This document shows, one piece after another, positions 52,067-61,461 of a stretch of 64,000 bases of DNA. The first letter of the stretch is position 1; each line of letters begins with the position of its first letter. Both the position numbers and the translations under genes were made by a program. The DNA is from Rhizobacter terrae (GTDB taxonomy: Bacteria; Pseudomonadota; Gammaproteobacteria; Burkholderiales; Burkholderiaceae_C), in assembly GCF_003852895.1 (NCBI RefSeq), contig NZ_QUSW01000005.1, positions 124,001 to 188,000 of the forward strand. Direction: 5' to 3'. The notes under the pieces are model-generated. The model was not told the origin of the DNA, ran no database searches, and saw only the letters and a program-made list of their open reading frames with translations.

Positions 52067-52633
52067 TCAATGGCCGCCTTGCGAATCGGCGTCCTGGCCG
52101 CTGGCCCGCTCGATCTGCTCGGCCAGCTTGTCAGGCCGCGTGGCCTGCTCCAGCACGCTGAGCGAGGGGTCGTCGTCGAAGCAGACGTCCAGCTTCTTGC
52201 CGATGGCCGCAAGCATTTGCAGCATCTTGGTGTTCTCCTGTTCGGTCAGCAGGTTGATCTGCAGGTCCAGCGCGTTGCGGCGTTCGGCCAGGCGGGTTTC
52301 CTCGTTCTGCGCGATGAGAATGAAGGCTGACAGGAAGATGGCTTCGAGCGACACCATCAGCGTGAGAAACGTGAAGGGGAAGCCATCCACGTGATGGATG
52401 CCCGGCCAGGTGTTGACCCCGATCCACAGCCCGAACCAGCCGACGTGCAGCCAGACAAAGGTCATCGTGCCGCAGAAGCTGGCCACGGCATTGGCCATGC
52501 GCTGCGAGAGGCTGCGCTGCAGCCTGGCCGCATGTTCGAGGTCGACGATCGCCTGGACGTTCTGGCGCGTCAGTTCGTCCACCGACGTGGCGTGGCGATA
52601 AGTGCGTTGCTGGCGTTGAGGCGACGTTCCCAT
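52067..52633 (-). CDS. DUF1003 membrane protein
   Basis: The 188-residue protein matches DUF1003: RMANAVASFCGTMTFVWLHV and FGLWIGVNTW followed by FTFLTLMVSLEAIFLSAFIL form two membrane helices, then ALDLQINLLTEQENTKMLQM makes a coiled coil. No enzymatic motif is present and the family function is unknown. The ATG at 52633 (MGTSPQRQQR) is preferred to one 15 bases upstream. It is divergent from the acetyltransferase gene, sharing a 41-base promoter gap. Confidence 0.9.
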   Translation of the reverse strand: MGTSPQRQQRTYRHATSVDELTRQNVQAIVDLEHAARLQRSLSQRMANAVASFCGTMTFVWLHVGWFGLWIGVNTWPGIHHVDGFPFTFLTLMVSLEAIFLSAFILIAQNEETRLAERRNALDLQINLLTEQENTKMLQMLAAIGKKLDVCFDDDPSLSVLEQATRPDKLAEQIERASGQDADSQGGH

Positions 52634-52674
52634 GCCCTGCAGGAGCAATGCGCGTGCCGGCTTAGGATGCGGGC

Positions 52675-53220
52675 ATGGCCTCGACCCTCACCCTGCGGCC
52701 GCTCACGCGAGCGGACTTTCCCTTGCTGCAGCACTGGCTGGCCCAGCCGCACGTGAAGCGCTGGTGGGACCATGAGTTCACCGACGAGGCGGTGGAGGCC
52801 GACTTCGGGGGCTGCATCGATGGCCTGGAGCCGACGGACCTGTATGTCGGCATGCGGGGCGATGAACCGGTGGGACTCATCCAGCGGTATGCGATCGCGT
52901 CGTATCCGGAGTACCTCGAAGAACTGGCGCCGGTGGTGGAAGTGCCCGAGGGGGCGTTCAGCGTCGACTACTTCATCGGTGAGCCGCGGCAGCTGCAGCA
53001 GGGGCTGGGCGCGGCGCTGATCCGGGCCTGCGTCGAGTCGATCTGGCGCGACCATCCTTCGGTCGGCTCGGTGATCGTGCCGGTGAATGCTTCGAATCCG
53101 GCGTCGTGGCGTGTGCTGGTGAGTGCCGGGTTCCATCGGGTCGCGCAAGGGGAGCTGACACCGGACAACCCGATCGATGACCCGTTGCACTGGGTCTATC
53201 GCATCGACCGGCCCCGGTAG
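52675..53220 (+). CDS. GNAT acetyltransferase, AAC(6')-like
   Basis: The 181-residue product has the GNAT fold: LTLRPLTRADFPLLQHWLAQ, VGLIQRYAIASYPE, then the acetyl-CoA loop QQGLGAALIRA, and VPVNASNPASWRVLVSAGFH as motif B. The HVKRWW and IGEPRQLQQGLG segments are like AAC(6')-Ib and siderophore-type acetyltransferases. It could modify aminoglycosides or another small amine; resistance cannot be claimed from the sequence. Its 3' end overlaps the convergent AraC gene by 25 bases. Confidence 0.88.
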   Translation: MASTLTLRPLTRADFPLLQHWLAQPHVKRWWDHEFTDEAVEADFGGCIDGLEPTDLYVGMRGDEPVGLIQRYAIASYPEYLEELAPVVEVPEGAFSVDYFIGEPRQLQQGLGAALIRACVESIWRDHPSVGSVIVPVNASNPASWRVLVSAGFHRVAQGELTPDNPIDDPLHWVYRIDRPR

Positions 53221-54224
53221 TCGCTGGGCGATTGCCCGGTCCAGGCCTTGAAGGCGCGGGCGAAGCTCTTCTCGTTGCCGAAGCCCGCCGCATGGGCGAT
53301 CTGCTTGACCGACTTGCTGCCGCGCGTGAGCAGATCGATGGCGAGGTCCCGGCGCGTGTGGTCCTTGAGGTCCTGCAGCGATGCGCCTTCGTCCAGCAAC
53401 TGGCGGTGCAGCGTCCGCGTCGAGATGTTCAGCTCTCGCGCCAGGGCATCTGCCGTCGAGAGCTCCGCTCCACGATGCAGCAGCAGCTCGCGCACCCGCT
53501 GCACCAGCAGCCGGTCGCGCCGGTACTGCAGCACCGTCAGCGGCAGGGCCCGCTGCAGCATGGCGCGCAAGGCGGCTTCGTCGCGCCGCAGCGGCATGGC
53601 CAGGTACTGCGCATCGAAACTGAATCCGGCCTGCGTCGCGTTGAAGTAGACCTGCCCGGGGAACAGCAACGGGTAGACCTCTGCATGCGCGGGTGCCGCG
53701 AACGGAAAGCTCGCCTCGCGCAACGGGATGCGCGAATCGATCGCCCAGCAGGCGAAGCCGTGCAGGAAGCGCAGGCTGGTCACCAGGCAGAACTCGCGGA
53801 AGGCGCCGAGCTTGCGGTGTTCCTCGATGCGGTAGTGCGCGACATCGCCCGACACGCTGAGTTCGAGCCCGATGTCGTCCGTCAGCAGCCGGTGGTGGCG
53901 GCACCAGCGCCGGATGGCCACGCCCAGGTCGGGCGAGGTGATGGACGCGCGGCACAGCATGCCGTAGCTGCCCCAGGGCAGCTTGCGGCTGAACCAGCCC
54001 AGCGCCTCGTCGTCCAGTTCCTGCATGGCGGCGCCGGACACCGTTTCCATCTGCGCGGCGGTGATGCGGGCTTCATTGCGGCGCAGCTGCGCTGGCGTGA
54101 TTTGTGCCTGCCGCAAGGCGTTGGACGGGTCCACGCCGTACTTCTCGTAGGCCAGCACGATGGCCCGCACGAAAGCCATGGGCGTGGCGGCCGTCCGCTC
54201 GGCACGCAGGGGGGAAGTGCTCAT
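53196..54224 (-). CDS. AraC-family regulator divergent from the liu cluster
   Basis: The 342-residue protein has an N-terminal Arabinose_bd-type sensing domain (FVRAIVLAYEKYGVDPSNAL onward, typical of OruR/ArgR-like AraC regulators) and a C-terminal AraC helix-turn-helix with STADALARELNISTRTLHRQ and SVKQIAHAAGFGNEKSFARAFK. The ATG at 54224 gives the standard N-terminus; a longer frame upstream is not protein-like. It lies 136 bases from liuB in the opposite direction and probably regulates leucine/isovalerate breakdown genes in response to a pathway intermediate; this role is inferred from position. Confidence 0.9.
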   Translation of the reverse strand: MSTSPLRAERTAATPMAFVRAIVLAYEKYGVDPSNALRQAQITPAQLRRNEARITAAQMETVSGAAMQELDDEALGWFSRKLPWGSYGMLCRASITSPDLGVAIRRWCRHHRLLTDDIGLELSVSGDVAHYRIEEHRKLGAFREFCLVTSLRFLHGFACWAIDSRIPLREASFPFAAPAHAEVYPLLFPGQVYFNATQAGFSFDAQYLAMPLRRDEAALRAMLQRALPLTVLQYRRDRLLVQRVRELLLHRGAELSTADALARELNISTRTLHRQLLDEGASLQDLKDHTRRDLAIDLLTRGSKSVKQIAHAAGFGNEKSFARAFKAWTGQSPSDYRGRSMR

Positions 54225-54360
54225 GGCCGCAAGTCTCGCCGGGCCTGGCAGGATTTGCAACCTCCCTGGCAGCACATGACCCCGGGCTTCTCCTAAGCTG
54301 CACGGGGACTTCGGGGCCGAGACTATGCTGCGCCGAGTCCCAGAACCAGGAGACCTCTCG

Positions 54361-55968
54361 ATGCCCGCGCTCGCGTCCAAGCTCAACGCACGCTCCGAAG
54401 ACTTCAAGACCCATGCCGCGGCCATGCGGGCCCTGGTGGACGACCTGAACGCGAAGCTCGCGAAGATCGCCCAGGGCGGCGGCGACGGCCCGCGCGCCAA
54501 GCACCTCGCCCGCGGCAAGCTGCTGCCGCGCGACCGGGTGGAGATGCTGCTGGACCCGGACACGCCCTTCCTCGAAGTCGCACCGCTGGCCGCGCTGGAC
54601 ATGTACAACAACGACGCGCCCGGCGGCGGCATGATTGCCGGCGTCGGCCGCGTCTCTGGCGTGGACTGCATGATCGTGTGCAACGACGCCACGGTGAAGG
54701 GCGGCACCTACTACCCGATGACGGTGAAGAAGCACCTGCGCGCGCAGGAGATCGCGCAGCAGAACCGGCTGCCGTGCATCTACCTCGTGGATTCCGGCGG
54801 TGCGAACCTGCCCAACCAGGACGAGGTCTTCCCCGATCGCGACCACTTCGGGCGCATCTTCTTCAACCAGGCGCAGATGAGCGCCCAGGGCATCCCGCAG
54901 ATCGCGGTGGTGATGGGCTCGTGCACCGCGGGCGGCGCCTATGTGCCGGCGATGAGCGACGAGTCCATCATCGTGAAGGAGCAGGGCACCATCTTCCTGG
55001 CCGGCCCGCCGCTGGTGAAGGCCGCGATCGGCGAAGTGGTGAGCGCCGAAGACCTGGGCGGCGGCGACGTGCACACGCGGCTGTCGGGCGTGGCCGACCA
55101 CCTGGCGCAGAACGACACGCATGCGCTGGCCATCGCCCGCCAGGCCGTGGCGCACCTGAACTGGCGCAAGGACATGCCGCTGCGCTGCATCGAACCGCGC
55201 GCGCCGCTGTTCGATGCGCAGGAGCTGCACGGCGTCATTCCCACCGACACGCGCAAGCCCTTCGATGTGCGCGAGATCATCGCCCGCATCGTCGATGGCT
55301 CGGAGTTCGAGGAGTTCAAGGCGCGCTACGGCACCACGCTCGTGACCGGCTTCGCGCACATCGAGGGCATGCCCGTGGGCATCATCGCCAACAACGGCGT
55401 GCTGTTCTCCGAGTCGGCGCAAAAGGGCGCGCACTTCATCGAGCTGTGCTGCCAGCGCAAGATTCCGCTCGTGTTCCTGCAGAACATCACCGGCTTCATG
55501 GTGGGCAAGAAGTACGAAAGCGAAGGCATCGCCAAGCACGGCGCGAAGATGGTGACGGCCGTGTCCACCGCCAACGTGCCCAAGTTCACCGTGATCATCG
55601 GCGGCAGTTTCGGCGCGGGCAACTACGGCATGTGCGGCCGGGCCTACTCGCCGCGCTTCCTGTGGATGTGGCCGAACGCGCGCATCAGCGTCATGGGCGG
55701 CGAACAGGCCGCGAGCGTGCTGGCCACGGTGCGGCGCGATGGCATCGAGGCCAAGGGCGGATCGTGGTCGGCCGATGAAGAGGCGGCGTTCAAGAAACCC
55801 ATCCTCGACCAGTTCGAGAAGCAGGCGCATCCGTACTACTCCAGCGCACGGCTGTGGGATGACGGCGTCATCGACCCCGCCGACACCCGCCGCGTGCTCG
55901 CCCTGGCCATCAGCGCCAGCCTGAACGCGCCGATTCCCGAGGCGAAGTTCGGCGTCTTCCGCATGTGA
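54361..55968 (+). CDS. liuB: Methylcrotonyl-CoA carboxylase beta subunit
   Basis: The 535-residue product is a carboxyltransferase of the acyl-CoA carboxylase family. It has the N-terminal half ([43 protein letters not shown]) and C-terminal half ([39 protein letters not shown]) of biotin carboxyl transfer domains; the latter motif is typical of the methylcrotonyl-CoA enzyme. It carboxylates 3-methylcrotonyl-CoA with carboxybiotin from LiuD in leucine degradation. AGGAGA precedes the ATG at 54361. Neighbouring liuC, liuD and liuE support the assignment over propionyl- or geranyl-CoA carboxylase. Confidence 0.93.
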   Translation: MPALASKLNARSEDFKTHAAAMRALVDDLNAKLAKIAQGGGDGPRAKHLARGKLLPRDRVEMLLDPDTPFLEVAPLAALDMYNNDAPGGGMIAGVGRVSGVDCMIVCNDATVKGGTYYPMTVKKHLRAQEIAQQNRLPCIYLVDSGGANLPNQDEVFPDRDHFGRIFFNQAQMSAQGIPQIAVVMGSCTAGGAYVPAMSDESIIVKEQGTIFLAGPPLVKAAIGEVVSAEDLGGGDVHTRLSGVADHLAQNDTHALAIARQAVAHLNWRKDMPLRCIEPRAPLFDAQELHGVIPTDTRKPFDVREIIARIVDGSEFEEFKARYGTTLVTGFAHIEGMPVGIIANNGVLFSESAQKGAHFIELCCQRKIPLVFLQNITGFMVGKKYESEGIAKHGAKMVTAVSTANVPKFTVIIGGSFGAGNYGMCGRAYSPRFLWMWPNARISVMGGEQAASVLATVRRDGIEAKGGSWSADEEAAFKKPILDQFEKQAHPYYSSARLWDDGVIDPADTRRVLALAISASLNAPIPEAKFGVFRM

Positions 55969-55975
55969 GGCGTCG

Positions 55976-56479
55976 ATGAAGCGCCATCTCCTCATGCTCG
56001 CGCGCTACAACGCCTGGGCGATTCGCCGGCTCTACGAGCACGTCGATGCGCTCAGCGAAGAAGACTACCGCCGCGATGCGGGCCTCTTCTTCAAGAGCGT
56101 GCACGGCACCTTGAACCACCTGCTGGTGGGTGAACACCTGATCTGGTACGTGCGCTTCTCGGACGGCATCTCGCCGCGCCGTTCGCTGGACGAAGAGGTC
56201 GAGACCGACCGCGCACGGTTGAAGCAGTCGCTGCTGGACGGCGCCGCGCGCTGGCAGCCGTTCATCGAGTCGCTGGACGATGCGCGGTTGATCGGATCGC
56301 TGAGCTTCAACAGCACCAAGGGCGTGGCGACCACGCTGCCCTTCGTGCCCACGCTCACCCATGTGTTCAACCACGGCACGCACCACCGCGGACAGATCAC
56401 CGCGGCCATCACCGCCATGGGCCATGCGTGCCCCGAGCTGGACCTGCTGTTGATGTTGCGAGAGGAGGCCAAGCCATGA
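55976..56479 (+). CDS. DinB-family protein within the liu cluster
   Basis: The 167-residue protein is a DinB-like four-helix metalloprotein: YNAWAIRRLYEHVDALSEEDY, VHGTLNHLLVGEHLIWYVRF with a metal His, and VFNHGTHHRGQITAAITAMG with the C-terminal His pair. The usual three-histidine site is present. It starts 7 bases after liuB and overlaps the start of liuC by 4 bases, so it is co-translated with the leucine pathway although it has no known step in it. It may act as a thiol-dependent transferase or repair a side product; that is speculation. Confidence 0.9.
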   Translation: MKRHLLMLARYNAWAIRRLYEHVDALSEEDYRRDAGLFFKSVHGTLNHLLVGEHLIWYVRFSDGISPRRSLDEEVETDRARLKQSLLDGAARWQPFIESLDDARLIGSLSFNSTKGVATTLPFVPTLTHVFNHGTHHRGQITAAITAMGHACPELDLLLMLREEAKP

Positions 56480-57273
56480 GTTCGTTCACCATGCTGGAAG
56501 TCACGCGGCCCACGCCGCACGTGGTGCAGGTGTTCCTCAACCGGCCCGACGTGCGCAACGCCTTCAACGAGACGCTGATCGCCGAGCTGCGCGACGCGTT
56601 CACCGGCTTCGCATCGGACACCACGCTGCGCGCGGTGGTACTGGGCGGCTATGGCAAGACCTTCTGCGCCGGCGCCGACCTCACGTGGATGCGCGCCATG
56701 GCCGACTACACCTGGGAAGAGAACCGTGCCGATGCGCAAGGGCTGGCCGACATGCTGTGGGCCATCTACGCCTGCCCGTTGCCGGTGATCGGCCGCATCC
56801 ACGGCGACTGCTTCGGCGGTGGCGTGGGCCTGGCGGCGGTGTGCGACATCCTCGTCGCGGCCGACGTGGCGGGCTTCTGCCTGAGCGAGGCGCGGGTCGG
56901 TTTGCTGCCCGCCACCATCAGCCCCTACGTCGTGCGCGCGCTGGGCGAGCAGGCCTCGCGTCGATTCTTCGTCACGGCCGAGCGCTTCGGCGCGGTGCAG
57001 GCGCAGTCGCTGGGCTTCGTGCATGCGGTGTGCGCCGTTGATGAACTCGATGCGAAAGTGGGCGAGATCGTGACGTCCATCGTCGCCAACAGCCCGGCGG
57101 CAGTGCGGGCATGCAAGGAACTGGTGCAGGACGTGGCCCACCGACCCATCGACCCGGCCTTGCGCGACATGACGGCGCGGCGCATCGCCGACATCCGTGC
57201 GAGCGAGCAAGGGCGCGAGGGCGTGCAGGCGTTCCTGCAAAAGCGCAAGCCCTCTTGGGTGCAGGGCGGCTGA
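56476..57273 (+). CDS. liuC: Methylglutaconyl-CoA hydratase
   Basis: The 265-residue enzyme of the crotonase family hydrates 3-methylglutaconyl-CoA in leucine breakdown. The acyl-CoA/oxyanion motif GKTFCAGADLTWMRAMADYT (about residues 60-79) is specific to this subgroup, and GRIHGDCFGGGVGLAAVCDI with the catalytic-loop residues follows. The ATG at 56476 overlaps the stop of the DinB gene (ATGA), with GAGAGGAGG upstream. It is followed after 3 bases by a DUF4126 gene, in the liu operon. Confidence 0.93.
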   Translation: MSSFTMLEVTRPTPHVVQVFLNRPDVRNAFNETLIAELRDAFTGFASDTTLRAVVLGGYGKTFCAGADLTWMRAMADYTWEENRADAQGLADMLWAIYACPLPVIGRIHGDCFGGGVGLAAVCDILVAADVAGFCLSEARVGLLPATISPYVVRALGEQASRRFFVTAERFGAVQAQSLGFVHAVCAVDELDAKVGEIVTSIVANSPAAVRACKELVQDVAHRPIDPALRDMTARRIADIRASEQGREGVQAFLQKRKPSWVQGG

Positions 57274-57276
57274 GAT

Positions 57277-57897
57277 ATGTCGACACTGACCACCACGCAG
57301 CTCTTCGCGATTGCCGCAGCCCTGGGCTGGGCCAGCGGCTTGCGGCTGTACGCGGTGGTGCTGTTCACCGGGGCTGCGGGTGCGATGGGCTGGGTCGATC
57401 TTCCGCCGGGCCTGAAGGTGCTGCAGAACCCGCTGGTGCTGGGCGCGAGCGGGCTGATGTTGTGCATCGAGTTCTTCGCCGACAAGATCCCGGGCGTGGA
57501 TTCGCTGTGGGACGTGATCCACACCGTGATCCGCATTCCCGCCGGAGCGGCGCTGGCCGCTGGCGTGTTCGGCGCCGATCAAGCCACCTGGTCCACCGTG
57601 GCCGCCCTGCTGGGCGGCACGCTCGCGGCCACCAGCCACGTGGCCAAGGCCACCACGCGCGCGGCGGTGAACACGTCGCCGGAGCCCTTCTCCAACATCG
57701 GCCTGTCGCTGCTGGGTGATGCCGCCGTGCCGGCCGCGCTGTGGCTGTCGTGGACGCATCCGGTCGCCTTCTTCGTGGCGCTGGCGATCGCGCTCGTCGC
57801 GATGGTCACCGTCACCTGGATGCTCGCGAAGTTCCTGCGTGCGGTGTTCCGCAGAATCCGAAGCTTCTTTGCCAGCCGTCAAGCCAACTCAGCCTAG
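57277..57897 (+). CDS. DUF4126 membrane protein
   Basis: The 206-residue product has five to six membrane helices and the DUF4126 pattern: AAALGWASGLRLYAVVLFTG, CIEFFADKIPGVDSLWDVIH, and AATSHVAKATTRAAVNTSPE, then EPFSNIGLSLLGDA. The family is integral to the inner membrane and has no known function. It lies between liuC (3 bases upstream) and liuD (31 bases downstream) and is probably co-transcribed, which could point to a transport or accessory role in the pathway, but nothing in its sequence shows this. Confidence 0.9.
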   Translation: MSTLTTTQLFAIAAALGWASGLRLYAVVLFTGAAGAMGWVDLPPGLKVLQNPLVLGASGLMLCIEFFADKIPGVDSLWDVIHTVIRIPAGAALAAGVFGADQATWSTVAALLGGTLAATSHVAKATTRAAVNTSPEPFSNIGLSLLGDAAVPAALWLSWTHPVAFFVALAIALVAMVTVTWMLAKFLRAVFRRIRSFFASRQANSA

Positions 57898-57928
57898 CGC
57901 TGGAACTGATCCATCAAGGGACTGATTC

Positions 57929-59923
57929 ATGTTCAACAAGATCCTGATCGCCAATCGTGGTGAGATCGCCTGCCGGGTGGCGGCGACGGCACGCAAGCTT
58001 GGCATCCGCACCGTGGCGGTGTATTCCGATGCGGACGCCAACGCCAAGCACGTCATGGCCTGCGACGAGGCGGTGCACATCGGCCCGAGCGCGCCCAAGG
58101 AAAGCTACCTGCGCAGCGAACGCATCATCGCCGCGGCGAAGGCCACGGGCGCGCAGGCCATCCACCCGGGCTACGGCTTCCTGAGCGAGAACGAGGACTT
58201 CGCGCAGGCCTGTGCCGATGCGGGCCTGGTGTTCATCGGCCCGCCGCCCTCGGCCATCAAGGCGATGGGGCTGAAGGCCGAATCCAAGCAGCTCATGGAG
58301 AAGGCGGGTGTGCCCCTGGTGCCCGGCTACCACGGGTCGGACCAGAACCCCGAACTGCTCAAGCGCGAGGCCGACCGCATCGGCTACCCGGTGCTCATCA
58401 AGGCGAGCGCGGGCGGTGGCGGCAAGGGCATGCGCGTGGTGAACGCCGCGACCGAGTTCGATGCGGCGCTGGCCTCGTGCAAGCGCGAGGCCATCAACAG
58501 CTTCGGCGACGACGCAGTGCTCATCGAGCGCTACGTCACGCGGCCGCGGCACATCGAGATCCAGGTGTTCGGTGATTCGCAGGGCACGGTGCTGTACCTC
58601 TTCGAGCGCGACTGCTCCGTGCAGCGCCGCCACCAGAAGGTGCTGGAGGAAGCACCGGCGCCCGGCATGAGCGAAGCGCGCCGGCGCGAGATGGGCGAGG
58701 CCGCGGTGGCGGCGGCCAAGGCGGTGGGCTACGTCGGTGCGGGCACGGTGGAGTTCATCGCCGAGCCCACGGCCAACGGCGACCTGCGCTTCTACTTCAT
58801 GGAGATGAACACCCGGCTGCAGGTGGAGCATCCGGTCACCGAGGCCATCACCGGGCTGGACCTGGTGGAGTGGCAACTGCGCGTCGCATCCGGCGAGCCG
58901 CTGCCGCTGAAGCAGGCGGACCTGCGCATCCACGGCCACGCCATCGAGGCGCGCATCTGTGCCGAGAACCCGGATGCCAACTTCCTGCCCGCCACGGGCC
59001 GGCTTGATGTGTACCGCACACCGGCCTCGGCAAGCTTCGAGCGAGGCGACGTCCGGCTGGATGCCGGCGTGCGCGAGGGCGATGCCATCTCGCCGTTCTA
59101 CGACTCGATGATCGCCAAGCTCGTCGTGTGGGGCGCGGACCGCGAGCAGGCGCTGGCGCGGCTGGATGCGGCGCTGGCGCAGACGCACATCGTGGGCCTG
59201 CACACCAACGTGGCCTTCCTGCGGCGCGTGGTGAAGAGCAAAGCGTTTTCGCAGGCGGACCTGGACACGGCGCTCATCGAACGCGAGCGTCCGGCGCTGT
59301 TCAACGCGCCGCCGCTGGCCGCCGAAGTGGCGGCGGCCGGTGTCATCGCACATGCGCTGGTCAAGGAAGCCGCACTCGAAGACAGCGACCCCTGGTCACG
59401 CCGCGATGGCTGGCGCATGCACGGTGCCGCGGTGCGGCGTTTCGACCTGGACATGCGCGGCGAACACCACGTGGCGAAGCTGGAACGCTCGCACCATGGC
59501 GCGCTGGTGCTGCACCTGGGCGACCGGCAATGGCCGCTGGCCATCGGCTCGCGCGGCGGTGCGGTGCACGACGTGACGCTGGGTGGGGCGCGCCACGTGC
59601 TCACCGTCTACGCGGTGGGCGAGCGCATCAGCATCTTCTCACCCGATGGCTCCGCGGTGGTCGATGAGTTCGACCCGATCGCCCATGCGGCAGACGGCGC
59701 GAGCGAGGGCGGACGCCTGACCGCACCCATGCCGGGCAAGGTGATCGCCTTCCTCGCGAAGGCGGGCGATGCGGTGAAGCAGGGCCAGCCGCTGGCGGTG
59801 ATGGAGGCGATGAAGATGGAGCACACCATCACCGCGCCGCGCGACGGCAAGGTGGCGGAATTGCTGTATGCGGTGGGCGACCAGGTGGGCGAAGGCGGCG
59901 AGCTGCTTCGCCTGGAAGCCTGA
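57929..59923 (+). CDS. liuD: Methylcrotonyl-CoA carboxylase alpha (biotin) subunit
   Basis: The 664-residue product has a biotin carboxylase domain (FNKILIANRGEIACRVAATA, KASAGGGGKGMRVV ATP-grasp loop, EMNTRLQVEHPVTE, about 1-450), a linking domain, and a C-terminal biotinyl domain with K629 in EAMKMEH. It charges biotin with bicarbonate using ATP and hands it to LiuB. AAGGGACT precedes the ATG at 57929. The single-chain layout fits 3-methylcrotonyl-, propionyl- or acetyl-CoA carboxylases; the liu neighbours decide for methylcrotonyl-CoA. A convergent hypothetical gene ends 22 bases after its stop. Confidence 0.93.
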   Translation: MFNKILIANRGEIACRVAATARKLGIRTVAVYSDADANAKHVMACDEAVHIGPSAPKESYLRSERIIAAAKATGAQAIHPGYGFLSENEDFAQACADAGLVFIGPPPSAIKAMGLKAESKQLMEKAGVPLVPGYHGSDQNPELLKREADRIGYPVLIKASAGGGGKGMRVVNAATEFDAALASCKREAINSFGDDAVLIERYVTRPRHIEIQVFGDSQGTVLYLFERDCSVQRRHQKVLEEAPAPGMSEARRREMGEAAVAAAKAVGYVGAGTVEFIAEPTANGDLRFYFMEMNTRLQVEHPVTEAITGLDLVEWQLRVASGEPLPLKQADLRIHGHAIEARICAENPDANFLPATGRLDVYRTPASASFERGDVRLDAGVREGDAISPFYDSMIAKLVVWGADREQALARLDAALAQTHIVGLHTNVAFLRRVVKSKAFSQADLDTALIERERPALFNAPPLAAEVAAAGVIAHALVKEAALEDSDPWSRRDGWRMHGAAVRRFDLDMRGEHHVAKLERSHHGALVLHLGDRQWPLAIGSRGGAVHDVTLGGARHVLTVYAVGERISIFSPDGSAVVDEFDPIAHAADGASEGGRLTAPMPGKVIAFLAKAGDAVKQGQPLAVMEAMKMEHTITAPRDGKVAELLYAVGDQVGEGGELLRLEA

Positions 59924-59944
59924 TGCGATGAGGGCGCGCCGCGC

Positions 59945-60328
59945 TCAGTGCTTGCGGCGCAGCCAGCTGGCCGGGTTCAGCCAGCCGGCGGGCTTGTCCA
60001 CGGACCGCGGGATCACGGCGGCGGTGAGTGTGGGCACGTGCTCCGGCGGCTGGGACACGCCGAAACCGGAGGTGTCCTTCGCCCATGGGGTGTCCTGCAT
60101 GGCGTGGCCGCCGGCGGCGACCACCTCGTCTTCCAGGGTGGCCGCACGCTGGTATTGCCTGCCCAGGGCCACCAGTTCCGGGTCGCCGGAGGCCTCGCAC
60201 ACCCACAGCACCTCGCGGGCCTGGTTTTCCTGCTTGAGCATGACCGCCACGTCCACACCTTCCCCAAGATGGCGCAGAAGTGCAAAGTGGATGCGCGTTG
60301 CAATGCGCAGTCTGGTGTTGTGGTCCAC
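59945..60328 (-). CDS. Small conserved protein of unknown function
   Basis: The 127-residue protein begins RLRIATRIHFALLRHLGEGV and has a LKQENQAREVLWVCEASGD segment, then VALGRQYQRAATLEDEVVAA and a Pro/Trp-containing C-terminal tail (WLNPASWLRRKH). No named domain fits. It has no signal peptide or membrane helix. It lies on the minus strand between liuD and liuE, so it interrupts the run of plus-strand liu genes and implies that liuE has its own promoter in the 106-base gap before 60435. Confidence 0.75.
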   Translation of the reverse strand: MDHNTRLRIATRIHFALLRHLGEGVDVAVMLKQENQAREVLWVCEASGDPELVALGRQYQRAATLEDEVVAAGGHAMQDTPWAKDTSGFGVSQPPEHVPTLTAAVIPRSVDKPAGWLNPASWLRRKH

Positions 60329-60434
60329 AGCGAGTCCTTGAGAGTTGGGCTAATGTTGTTCCCCGGTCCGGTGTGCGGCCATCCCTAGTTACGGGGGGCG
60401 GGTCGCACCGGATGAAGAAAGTGAGACTTATGTC

Positions 60435-61358
60435 ATGGTTCCTGATCGTGTGAAGCTGGTGGATGTGGGTCCGCGCGACGGTCTGCAGAACGAAAAGCAG
60501 ATGGTTGATGCGGCGCACAAGATCGAGCTGGTCCATCTGCTGCAAGCCGCGGGCCTGCGCGAGGTGGAGGTGACCAGCTTCGTGAGCCCCAAGTGGGTGC
60601 CCCAGATGGCGGACAACGCACAGGTGATGGCCGGCATCCGCCGCCAGCCGGGTGTGCGCTATTCGGTGCTCACACCGAACATGAAGGGGCTGGAAGCGGC
60701 GCTGTCGGCTCCGCGCGAGCAGTGGCCCGACGAGGTGGTGGTGTTCGGCGCAGCCAGCGAGGCGTTCAGCCAGCGCAACATCAATTGCAGCGTGGAAGAG
60801 AGCATCGAGCGCTTCCGTCCGGTGGTGCAGGCGGCGCACGAGCAGGGCATCAAGGTGCGCTCGGCGATCTCCTGCGCGCTGGGCTGCCCCTACCAGGGCG
60901 AGGTCACGCCCGACGAGGTGGAGCGCGTGGTGGTGCTGATGAAGGGCATCGGCGTCGACCACTGCGGCGTGGCCGACACCATCGGCGTGGGCACGCCGCG
61001 GCGCGTGCAGGCGGCGATGGAGCGGGCGCTCAGGCACTACCCGATCGCCGAGGTGAGCGGGCATTTCCACGACACCTACGGCCAGGCGCTGGCGAACATC
61101 TACGCCTGCCTGGAGATGGGCATCGCCACCTTCGATTCGAGCATCGCCGGGCTGGGCGGCTGCCCGTATGCGAAGGGCGCGACGGGCAACGTGGCGACAG
61201 AGGACGTGGCTTACATGCTGCGAGGCATGGGCATCGACACCGGCATCGACATGGACCGGCTGCTGGATGCGGGCGCGTACATCTCGGGCGTGCTGGAGCG
61301 GCCACCGGTGTCGAGGGCGGCCAAGGCCTTGCTGATCAAGCGGCAGGCGACCGGTTGA
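60435..61358 (+). CDS. liuE: Hydroxymethylglutaryl-CoA lyase
   Basis: The 307-residue TIM-barrel enzyme splits HMG-CoA into acetoacetate and acetyl-CoA, the last step of leucine breakdown. VKLVDVGPRDGLQNEKQ at the N-terminus holds the DRDG-like metal/catalytic site (R and D), VSGHFHDTYGQALAN carries the metal histidines, and SIAGLGGCPYAKGATGN holds the catalytic Cys loop of HMG-CoA lyases. The start at 60435 is used. The gene is separated from liuD by the minus-strand hypothetical gene. It is followed by an unrelated gene after 103 bases. Confidence 0.95.
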   Translation: MVPDRVKLVDVGPRDGLQNEKQMVDAAHKIELVHLLQAAGLREVEVTSFVSPKWVPQMADNAQVMAGIRRQPGVRYSVLTPNMKGLEAALSAPREQWPDEVVVFGAASEAFSQRNINCSVEESIERFRPVVQAAHEQGIKVRSAISCALGCPYQGEVTPDEVERVVVLMKGIGVDHCGVADTIGVGTPRRVQAAMERALRHYPIAEVSGHFHDTYGQALANIYACLEMGIATFDSSIAGLGGCPYAKGATGNVATEDVAYMLRGMGIDTGIDMDRLLDAGAYISGVLERPPVSRAAKALLIKRQATG

Positions 61359-61461
61359 CGCCACGGCTGGCCGGCTCGCGCAATCCCCCAAGGGTCGGAA
61401 GGGGCCAGGCCTCCAGCGCTCGTAGACTCGCCTGCTTTTCAAACATCCAGCAGGGGGGAGA

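Noticed and set aside
60367-60412. TCCGGTG/CACCGGA inverted repeat before liuE as a riboswitch
   Set aside because: Only a 7-bp stem with no recognisable conserved core; could be an operator but nothing supports a named riboswitch.
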